Positions 34,481 to 43,401 of a DNA stretch of 64,000 bases are shown here, piece by piece. This stretch comes from Clostridiales bacterium. GTDB taxonomy: Bacteria > Bacillota > Clostridia > Christensenellales > Borkfalkiaceae. Every line of letters begins with the position of its first letter. Positions within the stretch are counted from its first letter, which is position 1. The stretch is taken from positions 62,001 through 126,000 of the forward strand of contig SVIG01000002.1 of assembly GCA_015071005.1 (NCBI GenBank), given 5' to 3'. Under the pieces are notes generated by a model, which saw only the letters and a program-made list of their open reading frames with translations, searched no databases and had not been told where the DNA came from. The position numbers and the translations under genes are program-made.

Positions 34481-34706
34481 GAACGCTATGCGTTCGTGAA
34501 TTGCGTGTGCAACACGCGTGAATTGGCTTCGCCATGAATTGAAAAGCGTTGCTTTTCGTGAATTGCATTACTATGTAATGCGTTGTGGAGTTATTTATAA
34601 TTTTTCCTTAACGAATTGCTTTCAGCGAAAGCAATTCAATTCACGCAAGGCTCTGCCTTGCAATTCACGCGCCTGCGGCGCAATTCACGTTCGTAGAACA
34701 ATTCAC
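34481..34706. repeat. Hairpin array, copy 2 (GTGAATT/AATTCAC punctuated)
   Basis: Same orientation and plan as the copy at 31222. Left palindromes are GAACGCTATGCGTTC, GCGTGTGCAACACGC, GGCTTCGCC, GAAAAGCGTTGCTTTTC and GCATTACTATGTAATGC. The core differs only slightly, and the central GAATTGCTTTC hairpin is identical. Right palindromes are GCAAGGCTCTGCCTTGC, GCGCCTGCGGCGC and GTTCGTAGAAC. Several stems differ between copies but stay self-complementary. It fills most of the gap between the 32107 gene and mgtE. Confidence 0.9.
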
Positions 34707-34764
34707 TTATGGCACGATTGCAACAACGTATTTTTTAAAGTATTGAAAAAGGAGGTAGAGACTT

Positions 34765-36429
34765 ATGGAAAACGAAATCTTGGAATTATTGACCGCGCAA
34801 GATTACGAAAACGCGGCGACGATTGCCAATAAGCTAACCCCTAAAGAGCTCGCCGACTTTTTAAGCGGCTTGGAAACCGAAACGCTTATCCCCTTCTGCC
34901 GCGAACTCGATAGCGAGCTTTTGGCGGATACCCTTTTGCTTTTGGATAGCGATTTGCAAGAAAGCGTTATCGGCGGTCTTCGCGACGACGAGCTGGAAAA
35001 GGTCATGGACGAAATGTCCGTTGACGAAACCGTTGAAATCATCGAAGACATGCCCCAGGAAATCATCCGCCGTATCGCGGAAACGGACGAAATTTTGATG
35101 CTTTTGTCCGATAGAAATTACGCCGTATTAAAACCCCTGCTTTCTTCCATGAACGCGACCGACCTTGCCGAAGTCTTTGAAGAAACGGAAACGGATTCCC
35201 AGCTTTTGGTGCTCTTTAGAATCCTACCCAAAGACCTTGCCGCAGAAACCTTCGTTGAAATGGATAGCGACGTCAAAGAACGCCTTATCCATAAGTTGAG
35301 CGACCGCGAATTTAAGGCGGTCTTAGACGAACTTTTCTTGGACGATACGGTCGACTTAATCGAAGAAATGCCCGCAAACGTCGTACGCCGTGTATTGGCG
35401 CAAAGCGACAGCGAAACCCGCGCTTCCATCAACGAAATTTTGAAGTATCCAAAGGACAGCGCAGGCAGTATTATGACGATCGAGTACGTTTCCCTGCGCC
35501 CGACGATGACGGTAGACGACGCATTCGAGCGGATTCGCCGCACGGCAATCAATAAGGAAACGATTTACACTTGCTACGTCGTGGACGAAACGAACACGAT
35601 TTTGGGGCTTGTTACCGCAAAAAAACTGATGCTTTCCCCGAAAAACGCGCTCATTTCCGACGTTATGGAAGAGAACGTTATCTACGCCTACACGATAGAC
35701 GATAAGGAAGAAGTGGCGCGTACCATTTCCGATTACGGCTTCTTGGCGCTGCCGATTGTGGATAGAGAAATGCGGCTCGTCGGTATCGTTACCGTCGACG
35801 ACGCAATGGACGTCATTGAAGAAGAAAACACCGAAGATATCGCGAAGATGGCAGCTATGGCGCCGACGGACAAACCCTACTTAAAAACGAGCGCGTTCAG
35901 TCTTTGGAAAAACCGCGTGCTGTGGCTCATCATCCTCATGCTCGGCTCGACCTTTACGGCGATTATTTTGAACAACTACGAAGCACAGCTTTCCACTTGC
36001 TTGGTCGCTTGCGTACCCATGATTATGGGTACGGGCGGTAACTCAGGTTCGCAAGCCTCGGTTACGGTCATTCGCGCCCTTTCACTCGGCGAAATCGAAA
36101 CGAAGGACGTGGGGAAAGTCGTGCTTAAAGAATTCCTTGTGTCCCTTTTGCTCGGCGTGACCCTTGCCGTCGTGTGCTTTGGGAAGCTCATTCTCATCGA
36201 CAAAATGCTGCTCGGCGTGAGCGACTACACAAACGAAGTTTGTATGGTCGTTTCCCTTGCGCTTTTCTGCACGGTGATCGTAGCAAAGCTCGTCGGCGCA
36301 ATTTTGCCTATCTTGGCAAAGGTTTGTCGGCTCGACCCTGCGGTCGTTGCAAATCCGTTCATTACGACGATTGTAGACGCCGTTTCGGTGATTTTGTTCT
36401 GCTACCTTTCCATCGGTATTTTGGCATAA
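34765..36429 (+). CDS. mgtE: Magnesium transporter MgtE with doubled N-domain
   Basis: A 554-residue Mg2+ channel/transporter, about 100 residues longer than usual. Two MgtE N-domains in tandem are visible (DLQESVIGGLRDDELEKVMDEMSVDETVEIIEDMP and DVKERLIHKLSDREFKAVLDELFLDDTVDLIEEMP, each split here by natural variation). They are followed by two CBS motifs (~residues 230-355) and five membrane helices with the pore motif PMIMGTGGNSGSQASVTVIRAL. AAAGGAGGT precedes the ATG. No M-box riboswitch fits in the short leader, which begins at the hairpin array. Confidence 0.95.
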   Translation: MENEILELLTAQDYENAATIANKLTPKELADFLSGLETETLIPFCRELDSELLADTLLLLDSDLQESVIGGLRDDELEKVMDEMSVDETVEIIEDMPQEIIRRIAETDEILMLLSDRNYAVLKPLLSSMNATDLAEVFEETETDSQLLVLFRILPKDLAAETFVEMDSDVKERLIHKLSDREFKAVLDELFLDDTVDLIEEMPANVVRRVLAQSDSETRASINEILKYPKDSAGSIMTIEYVSLRPTMTVDDAFERIRRTAINKETIYTCYVVDETNTILGLVTAKKLMLSPKNALISDVMEENVIYAYTIDDKEEVARTISDYGFLALPIVDREMRLVGIVTVDDAMDVIEEENTEDIAKMAAMAPTDKPYLKTSAFSLWKNRVLWLIILMLGSTFTAIILNNYEAQLSTCLVACVPMIMGTGGNSGSQASVTVIRALSLGEIETKDVGKVVLKEFLVSLLLGVTLAVVCFGKLILIDKMLLGVSDYTNEVCMVVSLALFCTVIVAKLVGAILPILAKVCRLDPAVVANPFITTIVDAVSVILFCYLSIGILA

Positions 36430-36442
36430 TTTCATTAACGAT

Positions 36443-36476
36443 AAAAGGCTTCGGCGCGTTGCGCCGAAGCCTTTTT
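36443..36476. terminator. Terminator after mgtE
   Basis: A 15-bp stem AAAAGGCTTCGGCGC / GCGCCGAAGCCTTTT with loop GTT, with a T run on the plus strand and an A-rich flank that could also serve cysK on the minus strand. Confidence 0.9.
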
Positions 36477-36509
36477 AACGTTTAGTTTTTATTTACAACA
36501 TTTAAGCAC

Positions 36510-37424
36510 TTATAAAATTGATTCGTATCTATCGCCGTTATCGGGTAAGATTGTGACAATCGTTTTTCCTGCGTTTTCGGGTCGTTTTCCAAGCTTTAAC
36601 GCCGCGGCTACCGCCGCCCCCGAAGAAATCCCCACCGATAGATTTTCTTCCTTTTTGATGCGGCGCGCCATGGCAAACGCTTCCTCGTCCGTCACCGTCA
36701 TTACGTCGTCGTACACCGTCCTATCAAGCACCTTCGGCACAAAATTCGCGCCGATACCTTGAATCCCGTGCGCTCCTGCATACCCTTGAGAAAGCAAGGG
36801 GGATGCGCTCGGCTCGACCGCAATTACGCGAATATTCGGATTCTTCTCTTTCAAATATTTCCCCACGCCCGTAAGCGTACCGCCCGTACCGACGCAAGCT
36901 ACGAAAACGTCGATTTCCCCCTTGGTTTGCGCCCAAATTTCAGGGCCCGTGCTCGCATAGTGCGCCGTCCAACAAACGGGGTTGTTAAATTGATCGGCAA
37001 GAATCGCATTGGGGGTATTTTTCAAAATTTCAAGCGCCTTTTCCACCGCGCCCGACATCCCTTTTTTGCCGTCGGTGAGCAAGACCTCACCCCCTTGCGC
37101 TTTGATCATTTCTTGACGTTCTACGCTCATTGTATCGGGCATCACAATCTTTGCTTGATAGCCGCGCAAACGGCAGCAAAGCGCAAGCCCTATCCCCGTG
37201 TTTCCCGAGGTTGCTTCGATCACCGCGCCGCCCTTTTTCAGCGTGCCTTTTTCTTCGGCGTCGTCCAAAATCGCCTGCGCCACTCTATCCTTAATCGAGC
37301 CGCCAAGATTCTCCCCTTCCACCTTCGCAAAAAGGCGAAAAGCGGGGGTGTTTTCATACCTGCCCCCGTCCTTTTCGATATTTTTCAATTCTACAAGCGG
37401 CGTATTGCCTATGCTCTTTCCCAT
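36510..37424 (-). CDS. cysK: Cysteine synthase
   Basis: A 304-residue PLP enzyme converting O-acetylserine and sulfide to cysteine. The PLP lysine is in GGSIKDRVAQA, the phosphate-binding loop is EATSGNTGIGLAL, and the GVGTGGTLTGVGKYLK and GISSGAA motifs are intact. The ATG at 37424 (GCGGAG upstream) lies 1 nt after the stop of the HAD gene, so translation is likely coupled. The longer in-frame start would overlap that gene. It is the last gene of the unit. Confidence 0.96.
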   Translation of the reverse strand: MGKSIGNTPLVELKNIEKDGGRYENTPAFRLFAKVEGENLGGSIKDRVAQAILDDAEEKGTLKKGGAVIEATSGNTGIGLALCCRLRGYQAKIVMPDTMSVERQEMIKAQGGEVLLTDGKKGMSGAVEKALEILKNTPNAILADQFNNPVCWTAHYASTGPEIWAQTKGEIDVFVACVGTGGTLTGVGKYLKEKNPNIRVIAVEPSASPLLSQGYAGAHGIQGIGANFVPKVLDRTVYDDVMTVTDEEAFAMARRIKKEENLSVGISSGAAVAAALKLGKRPENAGKTIVTILPDNGDRYESIL

Positions 37425-37425
37425 A

Positions 37426-38076
37426 TCATTCTCCGCAAAAGCGCAAAATTTCTTTTGGCTCGTCAATTAAAATTTCCCCGCCGTTTTCCACTAAAAACGC
37501 TCTATCCTTAAAGCCCCAAGTCACCGAAATACAGTCTACGCCCGCATTTCTCGCCGTTTGGATATCCACTTCCGAATCCCCGACGTACACCGTGCTTTCC
37601 TTTTTCGCTTGCAACTCGTCTATCACCGAAAACAGCGAATCGGGCGCAGGTTTTTTACGAATACCGCCCGCCTCGTTTTCGCCGACTGCCGATTGCAAAT
37701 AGCCGTGGAAATATTCTTCCGCCAAAAGCTTAACGGCAAAATCGGGTTTGTTGGAAAGGACCGCGGTTTTTACACCGCGTTTTTTCAATGCTTGCAAGAC
37801 TTCCATCACGCCGTCGTAGGGCTTTGTCCTATCCTTACAATGCGCCGCATAATGCTCCTTAAACGACGCGAGCAGGTTTTCAAAAAGCGTTTGCGACACT
37901 TCCCCTGCCGCGCGTTCTATCAGCTTTGCCACGCCGTTGCCGACAAAGGCGCGCACTTCCTCTTTCGTTCGCGGCTGTAAGCCGTACGCGGTAAGCGCCA
38001 CGTTCACCGAAGCGTGTAAATCGCCCAGCGTATCAAGAAGCGTACCGTCTAAATCAAAGATCACCGTTTCGTACAT
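37426..38076 (-). CDS. HAD-family phosphatase (phosphoglycolate phosphatase-like)
   Basis: A 216-residue HAD hydrolase with motif I FDLDGTLLDT, motif II VLSNKPDFA and motif III/IV VGDSEVDIQTARNAG, plus a helical cap between. The sequence is closest in style to Gph/PpaX. The substrate could be phosphoglycolate or pyrophosphate. It starts with AAGGGAAACGGG upstream and is coupled to cysK. Confidence 0.88.
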   Translation of the reverse strand: MYETVIFDLDGTLLDTLGDLHASVNVALTAYGLQPRTKEEVRAFVGNGVAKLIERAAGEVSQTLFENLLASFKEHYAAHCKDRTKPYDGVMEVLQALKKRGVKTAVLSNKPDFAVKLLAEEYFHGYLQSAVGENEAGGIRKKPAPDSLFSVIDELQAKKESTVYVGDSEVDIQTARNAGVDCISVTWGFKDRAFLVENGGEILIDEPKEILRFCGE

Positions 38077-38102
38077 GGTATACCCGTTTCCCTTTTCTTG
38101 AC

Positions 38103-38747
38103 TTATAAAACGCCGCGAATCGCTTCGACTACGGACGCGCGGTTTTCCGTCTTGGTCTTTTCATAGATCGACGAAACGTAGTTTCTCGTCGTGCCTTCCG
38201 AGAGCTTCAACGCCGCGGAAATTTGGCGGTTGGTAAACCCTTCGTAAATCATGAGCGCGATCTCGACTTCGCGATCGGAAAGTCCGAAAGCGCGCGTGAG
38301 CTTGATTTCTCTATCCGCCGCGACGTGCTTTGCCGCGTCCGCGATTCTCCGCGCGATCTTCGCAGGCAAAATCGTATCCCCTGCATGCGCGTTTTTCACC
38401 GCGTCAATGAGCATATTACCGCTCAAATCTTTAAGAAGATACCCGCTCGCTCCGTTATTGATGGCGTTGAGAATATAATCGCTATCGTCAAAGGTCGTCA
38501 AAATCACCACCTTGACGTTGGGATATTCCGCTTTAATGCGTTGGGTTGCGACGACGCCGTTCATATTCGGCATACGGATATCAAGCAACACCACGTCGGG
38601 AGTATTTTGCGCGATTTTTTCAAGCGCGTCAAAACCGTCCGCCGCCGTACCGATAAACGCAAGCTCGGGATCGCTCGAAAGTACGCTGCCGATTTCTTCC
38701 GCAAGTTCTTTTTGATCGTCTACAACGAGCACCTTAATTTTTTCCAT
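38103..38747 (-). CDS. NarL/LuxR-family response regulator
   Basis: A 214-residue regulator: receiver domain (VLVVDDQKELAEEIG, phospho-acceptor Asp in DVVLLDIRMPNMNG, Thr in VVILTTFDD, Lys in GYLLKD) and a C-terminal LuxR helix-turn-helix (FTNRQISAALKLSEGTTRNYVS). It is the partner of the histidine kinase whose stop is 3 nt upstream. AAAGGAG precedes the ATG. The input signal is unknown. Confidence 0.95.
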   Translation of the reverse strand: MEKIKVLVVDDQKELAEEIGSVLSSDPELAFIGTAADGFDALEKIAQNTPDVVLLDIRMPNMNGVVATQRIKAEYPNVKVVILTTFDDSDYILNAINNGASGYLLKDLSGNMLIDAVKNAHAGDTILPAKIARRIADAAKHVAADREIKLTRAFGLSDREVEIALMIYEGFTNRQISAALKLSEGTTRNYVSSIYEKTKTENRASVVEAIRGVL

Positions 38748-38750
38748 AGA

Positions 38751-40070
38751 TTACTCCTTTATTTCCTGCGGCAGGGTCAAGCGCAATTCAAAGCCTTCCC
38801 CGTCTTCGCTAATAAACTCTACTTCACCGCCAAGCGACTTGGCGCGCTCTTGCAAGCTCGAAAGTCCAAACCCAAGCGTAAAGCTGTCTTTTTCCACGCC
38901 CTTGCCGTTATCCGAAAGCAAGAAATGCAGTTTTTCGTCTTCTTCCTTAAACTCAAACCAAAACGCCGTAGCGCCGCCGTGGCGCAAGCCGTTCGAGATC
39001 CCTTCTTTCAGCGTATTGCATAAGAAACGGTGCTTCGTTTCGGACACGGTAGCCTCGTCTATGGACGAACGAATGATAATCCCCGTACCGTCCGTCGATT
39101 CGTGGATAATCGAAAGCAGCGCGTCCTTTAAGGTCAAATTCCCCATTCTACCCGAGAGCAGGTGTACGCTGTCACGCAGTTCTTCCAACGCGTGCTTGGC
39201 TTGTAAATTCGCCGCAATCAGCTTGTTTTTCGCTTCTTCGGGATTGCTATCGAGAATGCGTTTCGCCGCTTCCGTTTGCATAATAACGGTGGTGATCGAA
39301 TGCCCCGCCGTATCGTGAATGTCCTTGGCGATGCGTTGGCGCTCTTCCAAAGCGGATACTTCCGCTACGACCGCGTAAGCTTTTTCAAGCTCCTTTTTGC
39401 TCTCGCCAAGCTCCGTCAAAGCGCGGTCAAGCCGCAAAAACTGTCGATAAAAGGCAAGCGCGATTTGTATAAGTAGGAAATGGATACTTAACGTCACGAT
39501 CGCGCCGAGCGATTCTTGCAAAATGACCATCAGCTCGACTTCATGGCCGAGCCGCACCGCTGTTCTTGCACCGTAAATTACCGCGTACAAGGGAACGGAA
39601 ATGCAAAAAAGCCAAATGGAGAACTTGGCTTTATCGGACGCCAAATAAAAGCCCGTCAAAATCAAAACGTAGATAATGAGCGAATAATTGCCGCTGGCAA
39701 AGAATACGAAGCCGCAGGCAAGCAGGGCGTCGAGCACGTAAAAAACCGTCTTTTTCCGTTGCTCCCGAATTGCAAAAAGTTTGAGCGCAACGGACACGGA
39801 AAGGATGACGCTTAACGCGGTGAATAGGGTCATACCCCACCATTTCCCTTCGCGAAGAGCTACGTCTAATTGTTGCAAGACGATGAGTCCCTCCACAAAA
39901 AGCAACGTGGCAAAAATCACCCATTTCCCAAAGAAAATAAACTGCGCCTCGTTACGGAAATCGTACTTCCCAAAAAGACGGACAAAGTACGCGCGGAAAC
40001 CCTTTTCCTCCGTTTTTTTATTCGCTCCGTTTTCTTGCAAAGGAGCGGTTTGCTTTGTCTTTCGACTCAT
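38751..40070 (-). CDS. Sensor histidine kinase, HisKA_3 (DesK/NarX-like)
   Basis: A 439-residue kinase. The first ~220 residues hold about six hydrophobic segments with no large extracellular domain. A coiled-coil then leads to the HisKA_3 helix with the phospho-acceptor His in RIAKDIHDTAGHSITTVIM and an HATPase domain (GISNGLRHGGATAFWFEF, LSDNGKGVEKDSFTLGFGLSSL). This architecture senses membrane state or a ligand within the bilayer. Its ribosome site is AAGGGGGGCAGGT directly before the ATG. Confidence 0.93.
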   Translation of the reverse strand: MSRKTKQTAPLQENGANKKTEEKGFRAYFVRLFGKYDFRNEAQFIFFGKWVIFATLLFVEGLIVLQQLDVALREGKWWGMTLFTALSVILSVSVALKLFAIREQRKKTVFYVLDALLACGFVFFASGNYSLIIYVLILTGFYLASDKAKFSIWLFCISVPLYAVIYGARTAVRLGHEVELMVILQESLGAIVTLSIHFLLIQIALAFYRQFLRLDRALTELGESKKELEKAYAVVAEVSALEERQRIAKDIHDTAGHSITTVIMQTEAAKRILDSNPEEAKNKLIAANLQAKHALEELRDSVHLLSGRMGNLTLKDALLSIIHESTDGTGIIIRSSIDEATVSETKHRFLCNTLKEGISNGLRHGGATAFWFEFKEEDEKLHFLLSDNGKGVEKDSFTLGFGLSSLQERAKSLGGEVEFISEDGEGFELRLTLPQEIKE

Positions 40071-40081
40071 ACCTGCCCCCC

Positions 40082-40795
40082 TTATTTCCCCTTTTTTATT
40101 AGGGAATCTACGGAATAGTTCTCGCTAAATTCCTGCATTCTACCGCTCACGTAGTAGCTATAAACGCCACTTGGCGCAACGATTAAATGATCGCACAAAA
40201 GTACGTTGTGACAGCTGCACAGCATTTGGCATTTGCGCGTTGTGAGATCGTCCGTTTCCGACGGTTGCGCGCGGCCGAACGGGTGGTTATGCACCAGCAC
40301 GACGCCCACCGTATCTTTGTCTAAAAAGGCGTGGGAAATTTGCTCGGGCAAAACGTTGACGTTGAATGCGTTTTCCCCGTCAATCCGTCTGCATCGCACG
40401 ACCTCCCCCTTCTTATTCAAGGAATACACTTCCGCAAGCTCTTCCTTTTCTTTGGAAAGTTTCCCATAAACGTACGGAATAAAGCGCGCGCTTTCAAAAG
40501 CGCCCTCGTAATCGGAATAGGGAAGCGTGTAGATCTTGTCGCAAAGCTTACCGATCAAGGACAAAAACGCCGCCACTTGTAAACCCACGCCGTCCACTCT
40601 ACAAAGCGCCTCCACCGACGCGCTAAAAATTGCGCGCAGAGAGCCGAATTCTTGCAATAATTTGTGCGCAAGTCCGTTCGTGTTCTTTCTTGGAATCACA
40701 TAGAAAAGCAGCATTTCCAAATCCTCGTGCGTAAGCATCGTGCCGCTGTCCAAGCGTTCCATTAGGCGTTTTCTATGTCCGTCGTGCAAGCCCAT
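40082..40795 (-). CDS. radC: RadC-like JAB-domain protein
   Basis: A 237-residue UPF0758 protein with an N-terminal helix-hairpin-helix-like part (LHKLLQEFGSL-type, residues 45-80, ending in CRVDGVG) and a C-terminal JAB/MPN metalloprotease-like motif HNHPFGRAQPSETD. The true role of RadC is unsettled, and a DNA-related role is usually assumed. It has its own promoter. AAGGGGAA precedes the ATG. Confidence 0.93.
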   Translation of the reverse strand: MGLHDGHRKRLMERLDSGTMLTHEDLEMLLFYVIPRKNTNGLAHKLLQEFGSLRAIFSASVEALCRVDGVGLQVAAFLSLIGKLCDKIYTLPYSDYEGAFESARFIPYVYGKLSKEKEELAEVYSLNKKGEVVRCRRIDGENAFNVNVLPEQISHAFLDKDTVGVVLVHNHPFGRAQPSETDDLTTRKCQMLCSCHNVLLCDHLIVAPSGVYSYYVSGRMQEFSENYSVDSLIKKGK

Positions 40796-40834
40796 AGACT
40801 TATTCCCCTTTGTTCTTTGTAGTAATGCAAGCTT

Positions 40835-40863
40835 ATTGTAGCATACTTTTCTATAAAAGTCAA
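40835..40863 (-). promoter_or_regulatory. Promoter of radC
   Basis: Minus strand TTGACT (40858-40863), 17-bp spacer ending TGC, TACAAT (40835-40840). Confidence 0.75.
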
Positions 40864-40912
40864 AGCAAAGCTTTGAAAAAAAATATTTTTTTGCGTTGTA
40901 CCCTATATTTTG

Positions 40913-40941
40913 TTTACCAAAATGAAAAAATCGTGTATAAT
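40913..40941 (+). promoter_or_regulatory. Promoter of the M20 peptidase gene
   Basis: TTTACC (40913-40918), 17-bp spacer, TATAAT (40936-40941). The leader to the ATG at 40999 is about 50 nt. Confidence 0.75.
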
Positions 40942-40998
40942 AAATAACGTAACCCTTTCTCTTTGGGGCTACGGAAATTGATAAGGAACGTGGTAAAT

Positions 40999-42465
40999 AT
41001 GGAAAAATATTTCAACGATATCGTAAACTCGACGGTGGAAATCCTGAAATTCGATTCTTCCTTGAAAGAGGCGGAAGAAAACTGTCCTTTCGGCAAGGAA
41101 GCGGCGGATTGCTTACAGTATTTTCTTTCTCTTGCGGAAAGTATGGGCTTTGAAACGCGCAACTACGACAATTACGTAGGTGAAGTGGTCTTTGGCGAAG
41201 GCAAGGACTTTGCAATTCTCGCGCACTTGGACGTCGTACCTGCCGGGAGCGGCTGGAAGTATCCCCCGTTCGGCGGCGTTATCAACGACGAGCTTTCCGA
41301 CGGCGGCGTTGCCGGCACGAAAATTTGGGGGCGCGGCGCAATGGACGATAAAACCCCTGCCATCGTTTGCTTGTATGCCTTGAAAGCGCTCAAAGACGAG
41401 GGTTTTGTCCCTGCGAGAACCCTGAAGCTCATCGTCGGCTGTAACGAAGAAGCGGGCTGGAAATGTATCGAACACTATAACGAAGTGGCGGTTATGCCCG
41501 AAGAAGGGTTTACCCCCGACGCCGATTTCCCCGTGATTTACGCAGAAAAGGGCATTTTGCATCTTGCTCTGCAATTCCCGATAAACGAAGCACCCATGTC
41601 CGCGTTGAACGCAGGCGAACGGGTGAATATGGTATGTGATAACGCGAGTGCGGTGCTGTATAGAAAGCCTGCGGCAAAGCTTGTCGAGTATCAAACGCCC
41701 GTGGCTGGCGCAAGTCTTTCCTACGACAACACGACGAATATTTTGTCCGCTTACGGTAAGTCGGCGCACGGCTCTACCCCCGAAAAAGGCGTGAACGCGC
41801 TCGAAGCGCTGCTTGCCTTCTTGGCGGAAACGAACGAGGATTGCAAAAAGGCATACGACGTGCTTTTTAGCGATTCGCTCGGTTTGAAAACCATGCAGGA
41901 CGAAACGGGCTATTTGACGATGTCCCCCGACCTTGCAAAATACCAAGACGGCGTGTTGACGGTGACGGCGGATATTCGTTTCCCTGCGACCCATAAAAAG
42001 GAAGAAATTTTAGAGCTTTTGGAAAAGAACGGTATCGCGTACGAGGTAGTGAACTACCAAGCTCCCCTTTACAACAATCCCAAGGGCGAGCTTATCCAAA
42101 CGTTGATGGGCGTTTACAACGAAGCGACGGGCGAAAATGCCGCTCCTATCGCAATCGGCGGCGGTACGTATGCCCGTGCTTTGAAGTGCGGCGTGGCGTT
42201 TGGGCCTGAAATGAAGGACGAAGAAGCGACCATTCACCAAGCGAACGAATACGTGACGTTCGATAGAATCCGTTTGATGAGCGAGATTTATTATAAGGCG
42301 ATCAAAGCGGTGTCTACGCCGAAGGAAGAAAGTAAAATCCTTTGCGCTTACCCCACGGGGGAAGGTTATACGAAGATTGCCCAAATCCATCTTACAAGCG
42401 AAGACGTGCCCAAAAAGGAAGGCGCAAAGCTCTTGACCTTGAAACTCAAAATCGAAAAAATCTAA
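40999..42465 (+). CDS. M20 family dipeptidase (PepV-like)
   Basis: A 488-residue cytosolic zinc dipeptidase. Metal ligands and catalytic residues are seen in ILAHLDVVPAGSGW (His, Asp), WGRGAMDDKTP (Asp) and GCNEEAGWKC (Glu-Glu), with the late His in TIHQANEYV. The large insert and length fit the PepV/Xaa-His dipeptidase group. AAGGA lies 10 nt before the ATG at 40999, and the longer in-frame start has no ribosome site. It ends in a strong terminator. Confidence 0.93.
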   Translation: MEKYFNDIVNSTVEILKFDSSLKEAEENCPFGKEAADCLQYFLSLAESMGFETRNYDNYVGEVVFGEGKDFAILAHLDVVPAGSGWKYPPFGGVINDELSDGGVAGTKIWGRGAMDDKTPAIVCLYALKALKDEGFVPARTLKLIVGCNEEAGWKCIEHYNEVAVMPEEGFTPDADFPVIYAEKGILHLALQFPINEAPMSALNAGERVNMVCDNASAVLYRKPAAKLVEYQTPVAGASLSYDNTTNILSAYGKSAHGSTPEKGVNALEALLAFLAETNEDCKKAYDVLFSDSLGLKTMQDETGYLTMSPDLAKYQDGVLTVTADIRFPATHKKEEILELLEKNGIAYEVVNYQAPLYNNPKGELIQTLMGVYNEATGENAAPIAIGGGTYARALKCGVAFGPEMKDEEATIHQANEYVTFDRIRLMSEIYYKAIKAVSTPKEESKILCAYPTGEGYTKIAQIHLTSEDVPKKEGAKLLTLKLKIEKI

Positions 42466-42480
42466 AAGATAGCAATCAAA

Positions 42481-42514
42481 AACGCCGAAGCGTTCCGCTT
42501 CGGCGTTTTTATTA
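42481..42514. terminator. Bidirectional terminator after the M20 peptidase
   Basis: AACGCCGAAGCG / CGCTTCGGCGTT with loop TTC, and T/A runs on both sides. Confidence 0.88.
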
Positions 42515-42525
42515 TCTTCATAAAA

Positions 42526-43251
42526 CTATTTTCTCCAAATCAAAATTTCCTTAAAGCCGGTAAATTCAAACACCACTCCTTCAATTGTAGTTGTCGTTGC
42601 AATGGAAGGCACGTCAACGCCACGCTCTATAAGTATAATAGCCGCGCTGTCGTTATAATAGCCATAAAACTTTATAACGATATCTTCATAAGAAACACCT
42701 TGTTGAGAATAGAGATTCTTAATATTTTCCGCATCTTCTTTTTTCAGCAAATTCACTTCTAAAACTTGATTGGAATTTACCAATTCAGCCATTATAATCA
42801 AATCGCTGCGCGCAATATATCCTTTATCGTATGCCTTTTGCAGGGAATAAAATTCGCCTAAAAATTCATCCTTATCACCTGCCGCTTCTATGGCAATTAA
42901 TGTTATACTTTTTTCATCCTTATTATATTTGACTTCGTAAACAGTTTCCTCCCCCATGGTTCCTGAAGAAAATTTATATCCTTCAAAGTATATTTTACTA
43001 TCCTTTTCTACGACCTTTGCTTTATAGTCAATCATACCACTTATCCAGCGTTCAGCATTATCTCCTTTGATTTCCCAGCCATAAGTATTATGTATACTTT
43101 GTTCAGTAAAAATGAAAGTGCAATCATTTTGATTTTTTATATAATATGAACCATTGGGAATTGGACCTGATGATTTTTCACAGCCAAAAAAACAACAAAA
43201 GCAAAGTATACTTACCAACAATGAAGTCATTATTTTTATGAGTTTTTTCAT
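42526..43251 (-). CDS. Lipoprotein of unknown function
   Basis: A 241-residue lipoprotein: signal KIMTSLLVSILCFCCFF with lipobox FFGC. The mature part has two roughly equal halves: a lipocalin- or META-like beta sheet (GSYYIKNQNDCTFIFTEQ) and a part ending in VVFEFTGFKEILIWRK. It is more AT-rich than its neighbours, as are the two genes upstream, which suggests a shared acquired segment (42.5-44.7 kb). It is separated from the sigma/anti-sigma pair by a strong terminator. No family is recognised. Confidence 0.7.
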   Translation of the reverse strand: MKKLIKIMTSLLVSILCFCCFFGCEKSSGPIPNGSYYIKNQNDCTFIFTEQSIHNTYGWEIKGDNAERWISGMIDYKAKVVEKDSKIYFEGYKFSSGTMGEETVYEVKYNKDEKSITLIAIEAAGDKDEFLGEFYSLQKAYDKGYIARSDLIIMAELVNSNQVLEVNLLKKEDAENIKNLYSQQGVSYEDIVIKFYGYYNDSAAIILIERGVDVPSIATTTTIEGVVFEFTGFKEILIWRK

Positions 43252-43354
43252 AAATACCTCTAAAATTAGATTAAAAGAATCGGCTATGCCATTTGTATAA
43301 TTTCTTCTATTGTATATACTTCTTTATTTTTGTTTTCGTCCATAAAACTAAAAT

Positions 43355-43397
43355 AAAACGCCTATTGATGAAAACAAATTTCATCAATAGGCGTTTT
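43355..43397 (-). terminator. Terminator after the anti-sigma gene
   Basis: A 19-bp stem AAAACGCCTATTGATGAAA / TTTCATCAATAGGCGTTTT with a 5-nt loop. The minus strand continues ATTTTAG. Confidence 0.85.
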
Positions 43398-43401
43398 AAT
43401 C

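Noticed and set aside
34718..34746. Promoter TTGCAA-N17-TATTGA before mgtE
   Set aside because: Initiation would fall inside the ribosome site, so it is unlikely to be the working promoter.
34518..34832. Open frame across hairpin array copy 2
   Set aside because: Same artefact; it runs into mgtE in another frame.
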